Part shown: piece after piece, positions 10,433 through 26,800 of the stretch
Position numbering within the stretch: position 1 is the stretch's first letter
How the letters are laid out: every line of letters begins with the position of its first letter
Assembly: GCA_963693305.1 (NCBI GenBank)
Contig: OY855912.1
Coordinates: 312,501-376,500, forward strand
Direction of reading: 5' to 3'
DNA: 64,000 nucleotides
From: Meandrina meandrites
Taxonomy: Eukaryota > Cnidaria > Anthozoa > Scleractinia > Meandrinidae
Position numbers and translations under genes: made by a program
The notes under the pieces: generated by a model
The model's input: the letters and a program-made list of their open reading frames with translations, nothing else
Told to the model about the DNA's origin: nothing
Databases searched by the model: none

Positions 10433-13400
10433 GCTGTGTAGTGCACAGAGTACAGTGTACCGTGTCTAGTGCAGAGAGTACAGTGTACCGTGTATGGTGC
10501 ACAGTGCACAGTGCACAGAGTACAGTGTACCGTGTATAGTGCACAGCGCACAGAGTACAGTGTATATACCTTGTATATACCGTATATACTACTATACCGT
10601 GTATAGTGCACAGTGCACAGAGTACAGTGTACCGTGTATAGTGCACAGTGCACAGTGCACAGAGTACAGTGTACCGTGTATAGTGCACAGTGCACAGAGT
10701 ACAGTGTACCGTGTATAGTGCACAGAGTACAGTGTACCGTGTATAGTGTACAGTGCACAGAGTACAGTGTACAGAGTACAGTGTACCGTGTATAGTGAAC
10801 AGAGTACAATGTGCCGTGTATAGTGCACAGAGTACAGTGTACCGTGTATAGTTCACAGTGCACAGAGTACAGTGTACCGTGTATAGTACACAGTGCACAG
10901 GGTACAGTGTACCGTGTATAGTGCACAGTGCACAGAGTACAGTGTACCGTGTTTAGTGCACAGGGCATAGAGTACAGTGTACCGTGTATAGTGCAGAGTA
11001 CAGTGTACTGTGTATAGTGCACAGTGCACAGAGTACAGTGTACCGTGTATAGTGCACAGTGCACAGCGTACAGTGTACCGTGTATAGTGCACAGCACACA
11101 GAGTACAGTGTACCGTGTATAGTGCACAGTGCACAGAGTACAGTGTACCGTGTATAATGCACAGAGTACAGCTTACCGTGTATAGTATACAGTGCACAGA
11201 GTACAGTGCACAGAGTACAGTGTACCGTGTATAGTGAACATAGTACAGTGTACCGTGTATAGTGCACAGAGTACAGTGTACCGTGTTTAGTGCACAGTGC
11301 ACAGAGTACACTGTACCGTGTATAGTGCACAGTGCACAGAGTACAGTGTACCGTGTATAGTGCACAGTGCACAGAGTACAGTGTACCGTGTTTAGTGCAC
11401 AGGGCAAAGAGTACAGTGTACCGTGTAAAGTGCAGAGTACAGTGTACTGTGTATAGTGCAAAGTGCACAGAGTACAGTGTACCGTGTATAGTGCACAGTG
11501 CACAGCGTACAGTGTACCGTGTATAGTGCACAGTGCACAGAGTACAGTGTACCGTGTATAGTGCACAGTGCACAGAGTACAGTGCACCGTGTATAGTGCA
11601 CAGTGCACAGAGTACAGTGTACCGTGTATAGTGCACGGTGCACAGAGTACAGTGTACCGTATATAGTGCACATTGCACAGAGTACAGTGTACCACGTATA
11701 GTGCACAGGGCACAGAGTACAGTGTACAGTGGATAGTGCACAGAGTACAGGGTACTGTGTATAGTGGACAGTGCACAGAGTACAGTGTACCGTCTATAGT
11801 GCACAGTGCACAGTGTACCATGTATAGTGAACAGAGTACAGTGTACCGTGTATAGTAAACAGTGCACAGAGTACAGTGTACCGTGTATAGTGCACAGAGT
11901 ACAGTGTACCGTTTATAGTGCACAGTGCACAGAGTACAGTGTACTGTGTATAGTGCACAGAGTACAGTGTACCGTGTAATAGAAAACAGTGCACAGTGCA
12001 CAGAGTACAGTGTACCGTGTATAGTGCACAGTGCACAGAGTACACTGTACCGTGTATAGTGCACACTGCACAGTGCACAGAGTACAGTGTACCGTGTATA
12101 GTGCACAGCGCACAGAGTACAGTGTACCGTGTATAGTGCACAGAGTACTGTGTACCGTGTATGGTGTACACTGCACAGAGTACAGTGTACCGTGTATAGT
12201 GAACAGAGTACAGTGTGCAGTGTATAGTGCACAGAGTACAGTGTACCGTGTATAGTGCACAGTGCACAGAGTACAGTGTACCGTGTATAGTACACAGTGC
12301 ACAGGGTACAGTGTACCGTGTATAGTGCACAGTGCACAGAGTACAGTGTACCGTGTATAGTGCACAGAGTACTGTGTACCGTGTATGGTGTACAGTGCAC
12401 AGAGTACAGTGTACCGTGTATAATGAACCGAGTACAGTGTGCCGTGTATAGTGCACAGAGTACAGTGTACCGTGTATAGTGCACAGTGCACAGAGTACAG
12501 TGTACCGTGTATAGTACACAGCGCACAGGGTACTGTGTACCGTGTATAGTGCACAGAGCACAGAGTACAGTGTACCGTCTTTAGTGCACAGGGCATAGAG
12601 TACAGTGTACCGTGTATAGTGCACGGAGTACTGTGTACCGTGTATGGTGTACAGTGCACAGAGTACAGTGTACCGTGTATAGTGCACAGTGCAGAGAGTA
12701 CAGTGTACCGTGTATTGTGCACAGAGTACAGTGTACCGTGTATGGTGCACAGTGGACAGAGTACAGTGTACCGTGTATAGTGCACAGAGTACAGTGTACC
12801 GTGTATAGTGCACAGAGTACAGTGTACCGTGTATAGTGCACAGAGTAAAGTGTACCGTGTATAGTGCACAGTGCACAGAGTACAGTGTACCGTTCATAGT
12901 GCACAGTGCAGAGAGTACAGTGTACCGTGTATAGTGCACAGAGTACAGTGTTCTGTGTATAGTGCAAAGAGTACAGTGTACCGTGTATAGTGCACAGAGT
13001 ACAGTGTACCGTGTATAGTGCACAGTGCACAGAGTACAGTGTACCGTGTATAGTGCACAGTGCACAGTGCACAGAGTACAGTGTACCATGTATAGTGCAC
13101 AGAGTACAGTGTACCGTGTATAGTGCACAGAGTAGAGTGTACCGTGTATAGTGCACAGTGCACAGAGTACAGTGTACCGTGCATAGTGCACAGTGCACTG
13201 AGTCCAGTGTACAGTGCACAGTGCACAGTGCACAGAGTACAGTGTACCGTGTATAGTGCACAGTGCACAGTGCACAGAGTACAGTGTACCGTGTATAGTG
13301 CACAGCGCACAGAGTACAGTGTACCGTGTATAGTGCACAGAGTACTGTGTACCGTGTATGGTGTACAGTGCAAAGAGTACAGTGTACCGTGTATAGTGAA

Positions 13401-14806
13401 CAGAGTACAGTGTGCCGTGTATAGTGCACAGAGTACAGTGTACCATGTATAGTTCACAGTGCACAGAGTACAGTGTACCGTGTATAGTACACCGTGCACA
13501 GGGTACAGTGTACCGTGTATAGTGCACAGTGCACAGAGTACAGTGTACCGTGTTTAGTGCACAGGGCATAGAGAACAGTGTACCGTGTATAGTGCAGAGT
13601 ACAGTGTACTGTGTATAGTGCACAGTGCACAGAGTACAGTGTACCGTGTATAGTGCACAGTGCACAGCGTACAGTGTACCGTGTATAGTGCACAGTGCAC
13701 AGAGTACAGTGTACCGTGTATAGTGCACAGTGCACAGAGTACAGTGTACCGTGTATACTGCACACTGCACAGAGTACAGTGTACCGTGTATAGAGCACAG
13801 TGCACATAGTACAGTGTACCGTGTATAGTGCACAGAGTACAGTGTACCGTGTATAGTGTACAGTGCACAGAGTACAGTGCACAGAGTACAGTGTACCGTG
13901 TATAGTGAACATAGTACAGTGTACCGTGTATAGTGCACATAGTACAGTGTACCGTGTATAGTGCACAGTGCACAGAGTACAGTGTACCGTGTATAGTGCA
14001 CAGTGCACAGAGTACAGTGTACCGTGTATAGAGCACAGTGCACTGAGTCCAGTGTACCATGTATAGTGCACAGTGCACAGAGTACAGTGTACCTGTATAG
14101 TGCACAGTGCACAGAGTACAGTGTACCGTGTATAGTGCACAGTGCACAGTGCACAGAGTACAGTGTACCGTGTATAGTGCACAGCGCACAGAGTACAGTG
14201 TATATACCGTGTATATACCGTGTATATACCGTATATACTACTATACCGTGTATAGTGCACAGTGCACAGAGTACAGTGTACCGTGTATAGTGCACAGTGC
14301 AAAGTGCACAGTGTACAGTGTACCGTGTATAGTGCACAGAGTACAGTGTACCGTGTATAGTGCACAGAGTAGAGTGTACCGTGTATAGTGCACAGTGCAC
14401 AGAGTACAGTGTACCGTGCATAGTGCACAGTGCACTGAGTCCAGTGTACAGTGTATAGTGCACAGTGCTCAGAGTACAGTGTACCGTGTATAGTGCACAG
14501 TGCACAGAGTACAGTGTACCGTGTATAGTGCACAGTGCACAGAGTAATGTGTACCGTGTATAGTGCACAGAGTACAGTGTACCGTGTATAGTGTACAGTG
14601 CACAGAGTACAGTGCACAGACTACAGTGTACCGTGTATAGTGAACATAGTACAGTTTACCGTGTATAGTGCACATAGTACAGTGTACCGTGTTTAGTGCA
14701 CAGTGCGCAGAGTACAGTGTACCGTGTATAGTGCACAGTGCACAGAGTACAGTGTACCGTGTATAGTGCACAGTGCACAGAGTACAGTGTACCGTGTTTA
14801 GTGCAC
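10433..14806 (-). repeat. Heptamer-built satellite, left (inverted) segment
   Basis: This is the same satellite as 14,807-49,107 on the opposite strand. Read on the minus strand, units begin with GTACACT, then GTACTCT, then one to three copies of GTGCACT, and end with ATACACG, giving 28-, 35- or 42-bp units. TATA-rich variant blocks occur at 10,562-10,598 and 14,201-14,247. The minus strand contains almost no stops, which produces long spurious ORFs of Val-His-Cys-Thr-Leu-Cys type. The orientation switches at about 14,806 without spacer. Confidence 0.93.
10582..10589 (-). other. Empty target site GTATATAC, mirror counterpart of the element 2 insertion site
   Basis: On the minus strand the context is TATAGTA, GTATATAC, then CGG, followed by GTATATAC and the private spacer CAAGG. 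The same private CAAGG follows the right end of element 2 at 48,919-48,944, and the adjoining units down to the CAGCTG junction match closely. This is the unoccupied inverted-arm copy of that locus. Confidence 0.75.
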
Positions 14807-17800
14807 GGTACACTGTACTCTGTGCACAATACACGGTACACTGTACTCTCTGCACTGTGCACTATACACGGTACACTGTACTCTCTGCAAAGTACACCAT
14901 ACACGGTACACAGTACCCTGTGCACTATACACGGTACACTGTACTTTATGCCCTGTGCACTAAACACGGTACACTGTACTCTGTGCACTGTTGACTATAC
15001 ACGGTACACTGTACCCTGTGCACTGTGTACTATACACGGTACACTGTACTCTGTGCACTGTGCCCTATACACGGTACCATGTACTCTGTGCACTATACAC
15101 GGCACACTGTACTCTGTTCACTATACAAGGTACACTGTTCTCTGTGCACTGTACACCATACACGGTAGACAGTAGTCTGTGCACTATACACGGTACACTG
15201 TAATCTGTGCACTGTGCACTACACACGGTACACTGTACCCTGTGCACTGTGTACTATACACGGTCCACTGTACTCTGTGCACTGTGCACTATACACGGTA
15301 CACTGTACTCTGTGCACTTTGCACTATACACGGTACACTGTACTCTGTGCACTGTGCACTATACACGGTACACTGTACTCTGTGCACTGTGCACTATACA
15401 CAGTACACTGTACTCTGCACTTTACACGGTACACTGTACTCTATGCCCTGTGCACTAAACACGGTACACTGTACTCTGTGCACTGTGCACTATACACAGT
15501 ACACTGTACTCTGAGCACTGTGCACTATACATGGTACACTGTACTCTGTGCACTGTGCACTAAACACGGTACACTGTACTATGTGCACTATACACGGTAC
15601 ACTGTACTATGTTCACTATACACGGTACACTGTACTCTGTGCACTGTAATCTGTGCATTGTACACTATACACGGTACACTGTACTCTGTGCACTATACAC
15701 GGTACACTGTACTCTGTGCACTGTGCACTATACATGGTACACTGTACTCTGTGCACTGTGCACTATACACGGTACACTGTACTCTGTGCACTGTGCACTA
15801 TACATGGTACACTGTACTCAGTGTGCTGTGCACTATACACGGTACACTGTACGCTGTGCACTGTGCACTATACACGGTACACGGTACTCTGTGCACTGTG
15901 CACTATACACAGTACACTGTACTCTGCACTATACACGGTACACTGTACTCTATGCCCTGTGCACTAAACACGGTACACTGTACTCTGTGCACTGTGCACT
16001 ATACACGGTACACTGTACCCTGTGCACTGTGTACTATACACAGTACACTGTACTCTCTGCACTGTGCACTATACACGGTACACTGTACTCTGTGCACTAT
16101 ACACGGCACACTGTACTCTGTTTACTATACACGGTACACTGTACTCTGTGCACTGTACACCATAGACGGTACACAGTACTCTGTGCACTATACAAGGTAC
16201 ACTGTACTCTGTGCGCTGTGCACTATACACGGTACACTGTACTCTGTGCACTGTGCACTGTGCACTATACACGGTACACTGTACTCTGTGCACTGTGCAC
16301 TGTGCACTATACACGGTACACTGTACTCTGTGCACTGTGCACTATACACTGTACACTGGACTCAGTGCACTGTGCACTATGCACGGTACACTGTACTCTG
16401 TGCACTGTGCACTATACACGGTACACTCTACTCTGTGCACTATACACGGTACACTGTACTCTGTGCACTATACACGGTACACTGTACTCTGTGCACTGTG
16501 CACTGTGCACTATACACGGTACACTGTACTTTGTGCACTGTGCACTATACACGGTATAGTAGTATATACGGTATATACACGGTATATACACGGTATATAC
16601 ACTGTACTCTGTGCGCTGTGCACTATACACGGTACACTGTACTCTGCGCACTGTGCACTGTGCACTATACACGGTACACTGTACTCTGTGCACTGTACTC
16701 TGTGCACTGTACACTATACACGGTACACTGTACTCTGTGCACTATACACGGTACACTGTAATTTGTGCACTGTGCACTATACATGGTACACTGTACTCTG
16801 TGCACTGTGCACTATACACGGTACACTGTACTCTGTGCACTGTGCACTATACACGGTACACTGTACTCTGTGCACTGTGCACTATACACGGTACACTGTA
16901 CTCTGTGCACTGTGCACTATACACTGTACACTGTACTCTGTGCACTGTGCACTATACACAGTACACTGTACTCTGTGCACTGTGCACTATACACGGTACA
17001 CTGTACTCTGTGTGCTGTGCACTATACACGGTACACTGTACGCTGTGCACTGTGCACTATACACGGTACACTGTACTCTGTGCACTGTGCACTATACACA
17101 GTACACTGTACTCTGCACTATACACGGTACACTGTACTCTATGCCCTGTGCACTAAACACGGTACACTGTACTCTGTGCACTGTGCACTATACACGGTAC
17201 ACTGTACTGTGTGCACTGTGCACTATACACGGTACACTGTACTCTGTGCACTATACACGGCACACTGTACTCTGTTAAATATACACGGTACACTGTACTC
17301 TGTGCACTGTACACCATACACGGTACACCGTACTCTGTGCACTATACACGGTACACAGTACTCTGTGCGCTGTGCAGTATACACGGTACACTGTACTCTG
17401 TGCACTGTGCACTGTGCACTATACACGGTACACTGTACTCTGTGCACTGTGCACTGTGCACTATACACGGTACACTGTACTCTCTGCACTGTGCACTGTG
17501 CACTATACACGGTACACTGTACTCTGTGCACTGTGCACTATACACTGTACACTGGACTCAGTGCATTGTGCACTTTGCACGGTACACTGTACTCTGTGCA
17601 CTGTGCACTATACACGGTACACTCTACTCTGTGCACTATACACGGTACACTGTACTCTGTGCACTATACACGGTACACTGTACTCTGTGCACTGTGCACT
17701 GTGCACTATACACGGTACACTGTACTCTGTGCACTGTGCACTATACACGGTATAGTAGTATATACGGTATATACACGGTATATACACGGTATATACACTG

Positions 17801-20800
17801 TACTCTGTGCGCTGTGCACTATACACGGTACACTGTACTCTGCGCACTGTGCACTGTGCACTATACACGGTACACTGTACTCTGTGCACTGTACTCTGTG
17901 CACTGTACACTATACACGGTACACTGTACTCTGTGCAATATACACGGTACACTGTAATTTGTGCACTGTGCACTATACATGGTACACTGTACTCTGTGCA
18001 CTGTGCACTATACACGGTACACTGTACTCTGTGCACTGTGCACTATACACGGTACACTGTACTCTGTGCACTGTGCACTATACACGGTACACTGTACTCT
18101 GTGCACTGTGCACTATACACGGTACACTGTACTCTGTGCACTGTGCACTATACACGGTACACTGTACTCTGTGCACTGTGCACTATACACGGTACACTGT
18201 ACTCTGTGTGCTGTGCACTATACACGGTACACTGTACGCTGTGCACTGTGCACTATACACGGTACACTGTACTCTGTGCACTGTGCACTATACACAGTAC
18301 ACTGTACTCTGCACTATACACGGTACACTGTACTCTATGCCCTGTGCACTAAACACGGTACACTGTACTCTGTGCACTGTGCACTATACACGGTACACTG
18401 TACTGTGTGCACTGTGCACTATACACGGTACACTGTACTCTGTGCACTATACACGGCACACTGTACTCTGTTAAATATACACGGTACACTGTACTCTGTG
18501 CACTGTACACCATACACGGTACACCGTACTCTGTGCACTATACACGGTACACAGTACTCTGTGCGCTGTGCAGTATAGACGGTACACTGTACTCTGTGCA
18601 CTGTGCACTGTGCACTATACACGGTACACTGTACTCTGTGCACTGTGCACTGTGCACTATTCACGGTACACTGTACTATGTGCACTGTGCACTATACACG
18701 GTACACTGTACTCTGTGCACTGTGCACTATACACTGTACACTGGACTCAGTGCACTGTGCACTATGCATGGTACACTGTACTCTGTGCACTGTGCACTAT
18801 ACACGGTACACTCTACTCTGTGCACTATACACGGTACACTGTACTCCGTGCACTATACACGGTACACTGTACTCTGTGCACTGTGCACTGTGCACTATAC
18901 ACGGTACACTGTACTCTGTGCACTGTGCACTATACACGGTACACTGTACTCTGTGCACTATACACGGCACACTGTACTCTTTTCACTATACACGGTACAC
19001 TGTACTCTGTGCACTGTACACCATACACGGTACACAGTACTCTGTGCACTATACACGGTACACTGTACTCTGTGCGCTGTGCACTATACACGGTACACTG
19101 TACTCTGTGCACTGTGCACTGTGCACTATACACGGTACACTGTACTCTGTGCACTGTGCACTGTTCACTGTACACTGGACTCAGTGCACTGTGCACTATG
19201 CACGGTACACTGTACTCTGTGCACTGTGCACTATACACGGTACACTCTACTCTGTGCACTATACACGGTACACTGTACTCTGTGCACTATACACGGTACA
19301 CTGTACTCTTTGCACCGTGCACTATACACGGTACACTGTACTCTGTGCACTGTGCACTATACACGGTACACTGTACTCTGTGCACTGTGCACTATACACG
19401 GTACACTGGACTCAGTGCACTGTGCTCTATACACGGTACACGGTACTCTGTGCACTGTGCACTATACATGGTACACTGTACTCTGTGCACTGTGCACTAT
19501 ACACGGTACACTGTACTCTGTGCACTGTGCACTATACACGGTACACTGTACTCTGTGCACTGTGCACTATACACGGTACACTGTACTCTGTGTGCTGTGC
19601 ACTATACACGGTACACTGTACGCTGTGCACTGTGCACTATACACGGTACACTGTACTCTGTGCACTGTGCACTATACACAGTACACTGTACTCTGCACTA
19701 TACACGGTACACTGTACTCTATGCCCTGTGCACTAAACACGGTACACTGTACTCTGTGAAATGTGCACTATACACGGTACACTGTACCCTGTGCACTGTG
19801 TACTATATACGGTACACTGTACTCTGTGCACTGTGCACTATACACGGTACACTGTACTCGTTGCACTATACACGACACACTGTACTCTGTTCACTATACA
19901 CGGTACACTGTACTCTGTGCACTGTACACCATAGACGGTACACAGTACTCTTTGCACTATACACGGTACACTGTACTCTGTGCGCTGTGCACTATACACG
20001 GTACACTGTACTCTGTGCACTGTGCACTGTGCACTATACACGGTACACTGTACTCTGTGCACTGTGCACTATACACGGTATAGTAGTATATACGGTATAT
20101 ACACGGTATATACACGGTATATACACTGTACTCTGTGCGCTGTGCACTATACACGGTACACTGTACTCTGTGCACTGTGCACTGTGCACTATACACGGTA
20201 CACTGTACTCTGTGCACTGTGCACTATACACGGTACACTGTACTCTGTGCACTGTGCACTAAACACGGTACACTGTACTATGTGCACTATACACGGTACA
20301 CTGTACTATGTTCACTATACACGGTACACTGTACTCTGTGCACTGTACTCTGTGCACTGTACACTATACATGGTACACTGTACTCTATGCACTATACACG
20401 GTACACTATACTCTGTGCACTGTGCACTATACACGGTACACTGTACTCTGTGCACTGTGCACTATACACGGTACACTGTACTCTGTGCACTGTGCACTAT
20501 ACACAGTACACTGTACTCTGTGCACTGTGCACTATACACGGTACACTGTACTCTGTGTGCTGTGCACTATACACGGTACACTGTACGCTGTGCACTGTGC
20601 ACTATACACGGTACACTGTCATCTGTGCACTGTGCACTATACAAAGTACACTGTACTCTGCACTATACACGGTACACTGTACTCTATGCCCTGTGCACTA
20701 AACACGGTACACTGTACTCTGTGCACTGTGCACTATACACGGTACACTGTTCCCTTTGCACTGTGTACTATACACGGTACACTGTACTGTGTGCACTGTG

Positions 20801-23800
20801 CACTATACACGGTACACTGTACTCTGTGCACTATACACGGCAAACTGTACTCTGTTCACTATACACGGTACACTGTACTCTGTGCACTGTACACCATACA
20901 CGGTACACAGTACTCTGTGCACTATACACGGTACACAGTACTCTGTGCGCTGTGCACTATACACGGTACACTGTACTCTGTGCACTGTGCACTGTGCACT
21001 ATACACGGTACACTGTACTCTGTGCACACTGCACTGTGCACTATACACGGTACACTGTACTATGGGCACTGTGCACTATACACGGTACACTGTACTCTGT
21101 GCAATGTGCACTATACACTGTACTCTGGACTCAGTGCACTGTGCACTATGCACGGTACACTGTACTCTGTGCACTGTGCACTATACACGGTACACTCTAC
21201 TCTGTGCACTATACACGGTACACTGTACTCTGTGCACTATACACGGTACACTGTACTCTGTGCACTGTGCACTGTGCACTATACACGGTACACTGTACTC
21301 TGTGCACTGTGCACTATACACGGTACACTGTACTCTGTCCACTATACACGGCACACTGTACTCTTTTCACTATACACGGTACACTGTACTCTGTGCACTG
21401 TACACCATACACGGTACACAGTACTCTGTGCACTATACACGGTACACTGTACTCTGTGCGCTGTGCACTATACACGGTACACTGTACTCTGTGCACTGTG
21501 CACTGTGCACTATACACGGTACACTGTACTCTGTGCACTGTGCACTATACACGGTACACTGTACTATGTGCACTGTGCACTGTTTTCTAATACACGGTAC
21601 ACAGTACTGTGTGCACTATACACAGTACACTGTACTCTGTGCACTGTGCACTATAAACGGTACACTGTACTCTGTGCACTATACACGGTACACTGTACTC
21701 TGTGCACTGTGTACTATACACGGTACACTGTACTCTGTTCACTATACATGGTACACTGTGCACTGTGCACTATACACGGTACACTGTACTCTGTGCACTG
21801 TCCACTATACACAGTACACTGTACTCTGTGCACTATCCACGGTACACTGTACTCTGTGCCCTGTTCACTATACGTGGTAATTTGTACTCTGTGCACTGTG
21901 CACTATACACGGTACACTGTACTCTGTGCACCGTGCACTATACACGGTAAACTGTACTCTGTGCACTGTGCACTATACACGGTACCCTGTACTCTGTGTG
22001 CTGTGCACTATACACAGTACACTGTACGCTGTGCACTGTGCACTATACACGGTACACTGTACTCTGTGCACTGTGCACTATACACAGTACACTGTACTCT
22101 GCACTTTACACGGTACACTGTACTCTATGCCCTGTGCACTAAACACGGTACATTGTACTCTGTGCATTGTGCACTATACACGGTACACTGTACTCTTTGC
22201 ACTGTGCACTATACACGGTACACTGTACTCTGTGCACTGTGCACTAAACACGGTACACTGTACTATGTGCACTATACACGGTACACTGTACTATGTTCAC
22301 TCTACACGGTACACTGTACTCTGTGCACTGTACTCTGTGCATTGTACACTATACACGGTACACTGTACTCTGTGCACTATACACGGTACACTGTACTCTG
22401 TGCACTGTGCACTATACACGGTACACTGTACTCTGTGCACTGTGCACTATACACGGTACACTGTACTCTGTGCACTGTGCACTATACACGGTACACTGTA
22501 CTCTGTGCACTGTGCACTATACACGGTACACTGTACTCTGTGTGCTGTGCACTATACACGGTACACTGTACGCTGTGCACTGTGCACTATACACGGTACA
22601 CTGTACTCTGTGCACTGTGCACTATACACAGTACACTGTACTCTGCACTATACACGGTACACTGTACTCTATGCCCTGTGCACTAAACACGGTACACTGT
22701 ACTCTGTGCACTCTGCACTATATACGGTACACTGTACCCTGTGCACTGTGTACTATACACGGTACACTGTACTCTGTGCACTGTGCACTATACACGGTAC
22801 ACTGTACTCTGTTCACTATACACGGTACACTGTACTCTGTGCACTGTACACCATACACGGTACACAGTACTCTGTGCACTATACACGGTACACTGTACAC
22901 TGTGCTCTGTGCACTATACACGGTACACTGTACTCTGTGCACTGTGCACTATACACGGTACACTGTACTCTGTGCACTGTGCAATATTCACTGTACACTG
23001 GACTCAGTGCACTGTGCACTATGCACGGTACACTGTACTCTGTGCACTGTGCACTATACACGGTACACTCTACTCTGTGCACTATACACGGTACACTGTA
23101 CTCTGTGCACTATACACGGTACACTGTACTCTGTGCATTGTGCACTGTGCACTATACACGGTACACTGTACTCTGTGCACTGTGCACTATACACGGTACA
23201 CTGTACTCTGTGCACTGTGAACTATACACGGTACACTGGACTCAGTGCACTGTGCTCTATACACGGTACACTGTACTCTGTGCACTGTGCACTATACACG
23301 GTACACTGTACTCTGTGCACTGTGCACTAAACACGGTACACTGTACTATGTGCACTATACACGGTACACTGTACTATGTTCACTATACACGGTACACTGT
23401 ACTCTGTGCACTGTACTCTGTGCACTGTACACTATACACGGTACACTGTACTCTGTGCACTATACACGGTACACTGTACTCTGTGCACTCTGCACTATAC
23501 ACGGTACACTGTACTCTGTGCACTGTGCACTATACACGGTACACTGTACTCTGTGCACTGTGCACTATACACGGTACACTGTACTCTGTGCACTGTGCAC
23601 TATACACGGTACACTGTACTCTGTGTGCTGTGCACTATACACGGTACACTGTACGCTGTGCACTGTGCACTATACACGGTACACTGTACTCTGTGCACTG
23701 TGCACTATACACAGTACACTGTACTCTGCACTATACACGGTACACTGTACTCTATGCCCGGTGCACTTTACACGGTACACTGTACTCAGTGCACTATACA

Positions 23801-26800
23801 CGGTACTCTGTACTCTGTGCACTGTGCACTGTGCACTATACACGGTACACTGTACTCTGTGTGCTGTGCACTATACACGGTACACTGTATGCTTTGCACT
23901 GTGCACTATACACGGTACACTGTACTCTGTGCACTGTGCACTATACACAGTACACTGTACTCTGCACTATACACGGTACACTGTACTCTATGCCCTGTGC
24001 ACTAAACACGGTAAACTGTACTCTGTGCACTATACACGGTACACTGTACTCTGTGCACTGTGCACTGTGCACTATACACGGCACACTGTACTCTGTTCAC
24101 TATACACGGTACACTGTACTCTGTGCACTGTACACCATACACGGTACACAGTACTCTGTGCACTATACACGGTACACTGTACTCTGTGCGCTGTGCACTA
24201 TACACGGTACACTGTACTCTGTGCACTGTGCACTGTGCACTATACACGGTACACTGTACTCTGTGCACTGTGCACTGTGCACTGTGCACTGTGCACTATA
24301 CACGGTACACTGTACTCTGTGCACTGTGCACTATACACGGTACACTGTACTCTGTGCACTGTGCACTATACACGATACACTGGACTCAGTGCACTGTGCA
24401 CTATGCACGGTACACTGTACTCTGTGCACTGTGCACTATACACGGTACACTCTACTCTGTGCACTATACACGGTACACTGTACTCTGTGCACTATACACG
24501 GTACACTGTACTCTGTGCACTGTGCACTGTGCACTATACACGGTACACTGTACTCTGTGCACTGTGCACTATACACGGTACACTGTACTCTGTTCACTAT
24601 ACACGGTACACTGTACTCTGTGCACTGTACACCATACACGGTACACAGTACTCTGTGCACTATACACGGTACACTGTACTCTGTGCGCTGTGCACTATAC
24701 ACGGTACACTGTACTCTGTGCACTGTGCACTGTGCACTATACACGGTACACTGTACTCTGTGCACTGTGCACTGTGCACTATACACGGTACACTGTACTC
24801 TGTGCACTGTGCACTATACACGGTACACTGTACTCTGTGCACTGTGCACTATACACTGTACACTGGACTCAGTGCACTGTGCACTATGCACGGTACACTG
24901 TACTCTGTGCACTGTGCACTATACACGGTACACTCTACTCTGTGCACTATACACGGTACACTGTACTCTGTGCACTATACACGGTACACTGTACACTGTG
25001 CACTGTGCACTGTGCACTATACACGGTACACTGTACTCTGCGCACTGTGCAATATACACGGTATAGTAGTATATACGGTATATACACTGTATATACACGG
25101 TATATACAATGTACTCTGTGCGCTGTGCACTATACACGGTACACTTTACTCTGTGCACTGTGCAATGTGCACTATACACGGTACACTGTACTCTGTGCAC
25201 TATGCACTATACACGGTACACTGTACTCTGTGCACAGTGCACTATACACGGTACACTGGACTCAGTGCACTGTGCTCTATACACGGTACACTGTACTCTG
25301 TGCACTGTGCACTATACACAGTACACTGTACTCTGGGCACTGTGCACTAAACACGGTACAATGTACTATGTGCACTATACACGGTACACTGTACTATGTT
25401 CACTATACACGGTACACTGTACTCTGTGCACTGTACTCTGTGCACTGTACACTATACACGGTACACTGTACTCTGTGCACTATACACGGTACACTGTACT
25501 CTGTGCACTGTGCACTATACACGGTACACTGTACTCTGTGCACTGTGCACTATACACGGTACACTGTACTCTGTGCACTGTGCACTATACACGGTACACT
25601 GTGCTCTGTGCACTGTGCACTATACACGGTACACTGTACTCTGTGTGCTGTGCACTATACACGGTACACTGTACGCTGTGCACTGTGCACTATACGCGGT
25701 ACACTGTACTCTGTGCACTGTGCACTATACACAGTACACTGTACTCTGCACTATACACGGTACACTGTACTCTATGCCCTGTACACTAAACACGGTACAC
25801 TATACTCTGTGTACTGTGCACTATACACAGTACACTGTACTCTGCACTATACATGGTACACTGTACTTAATGCTCTGTGCACTAAACACGGTACACTGTA
25901 CTCTGTGCACTCTGCACTATACACGGTACACTGTACCCTGTGCACTGTGTACTATACACGGTACACTGTACTCTGTGCACTGTGCACTATACACGGTACA
26001 CTGTACTCTGTTCACTATACACGGTACACTGTACTCTGTGCACTGTACACCATACACGGTACACAGTACTCTGTGCACTATACACGGTACACTGTACTCT
26101 GTGCGCTGTGCACTATACACGGTACACTGTACTCTGTGCACTGTGCACTGTGCACTATACACGGTACACTGTACTCTGTGCACTGTGCACTGTTCACTGT
26201 ACACTGGACTCAGTGCACTGTGCACTATGCACGGTACACTGTACTCTGTGCACTGTGCACTATACACGGTACACTGTACTCTGTGCACTATACACGGTAC
26301 ACTGTACTCTGTGCACTATACACGGTACACTGTACTCTGTGCACTGTGCACTGTGCACTATACACGGTACACTGTACTCTGTGCACTGTGCACTATACAC
26401 GGTACACTGTACTCTGTGCACTGTGCACTATACACGGTACACTGGACTCAGTGCACTGTGCTCTATACACGGTACACTGTACTCTGTGCACTGTGCACTA
26501 TACACGGTACACTGTACTCTGTGCACTGTGCACTAAACACGGTAACCTGTACTATGTGCACTATACACGGTACACTGTACTATGTTCACTATACACGGTA
26601 CACTGTACTCTGTGCACTGTACTCTGTGCACTGTACACTATACACGGTACACTGTACTCTGTGCACTATACACGGTACACTGTACTCTGTGCACTGTGCA
26701 CTATACACGGTACACTGTACTCTGTGCACTGTGCACTATACACGGTACACTGTACTCTGTGCACTGTGCACTATACACGGTACACTGTACTCTGTGCACT

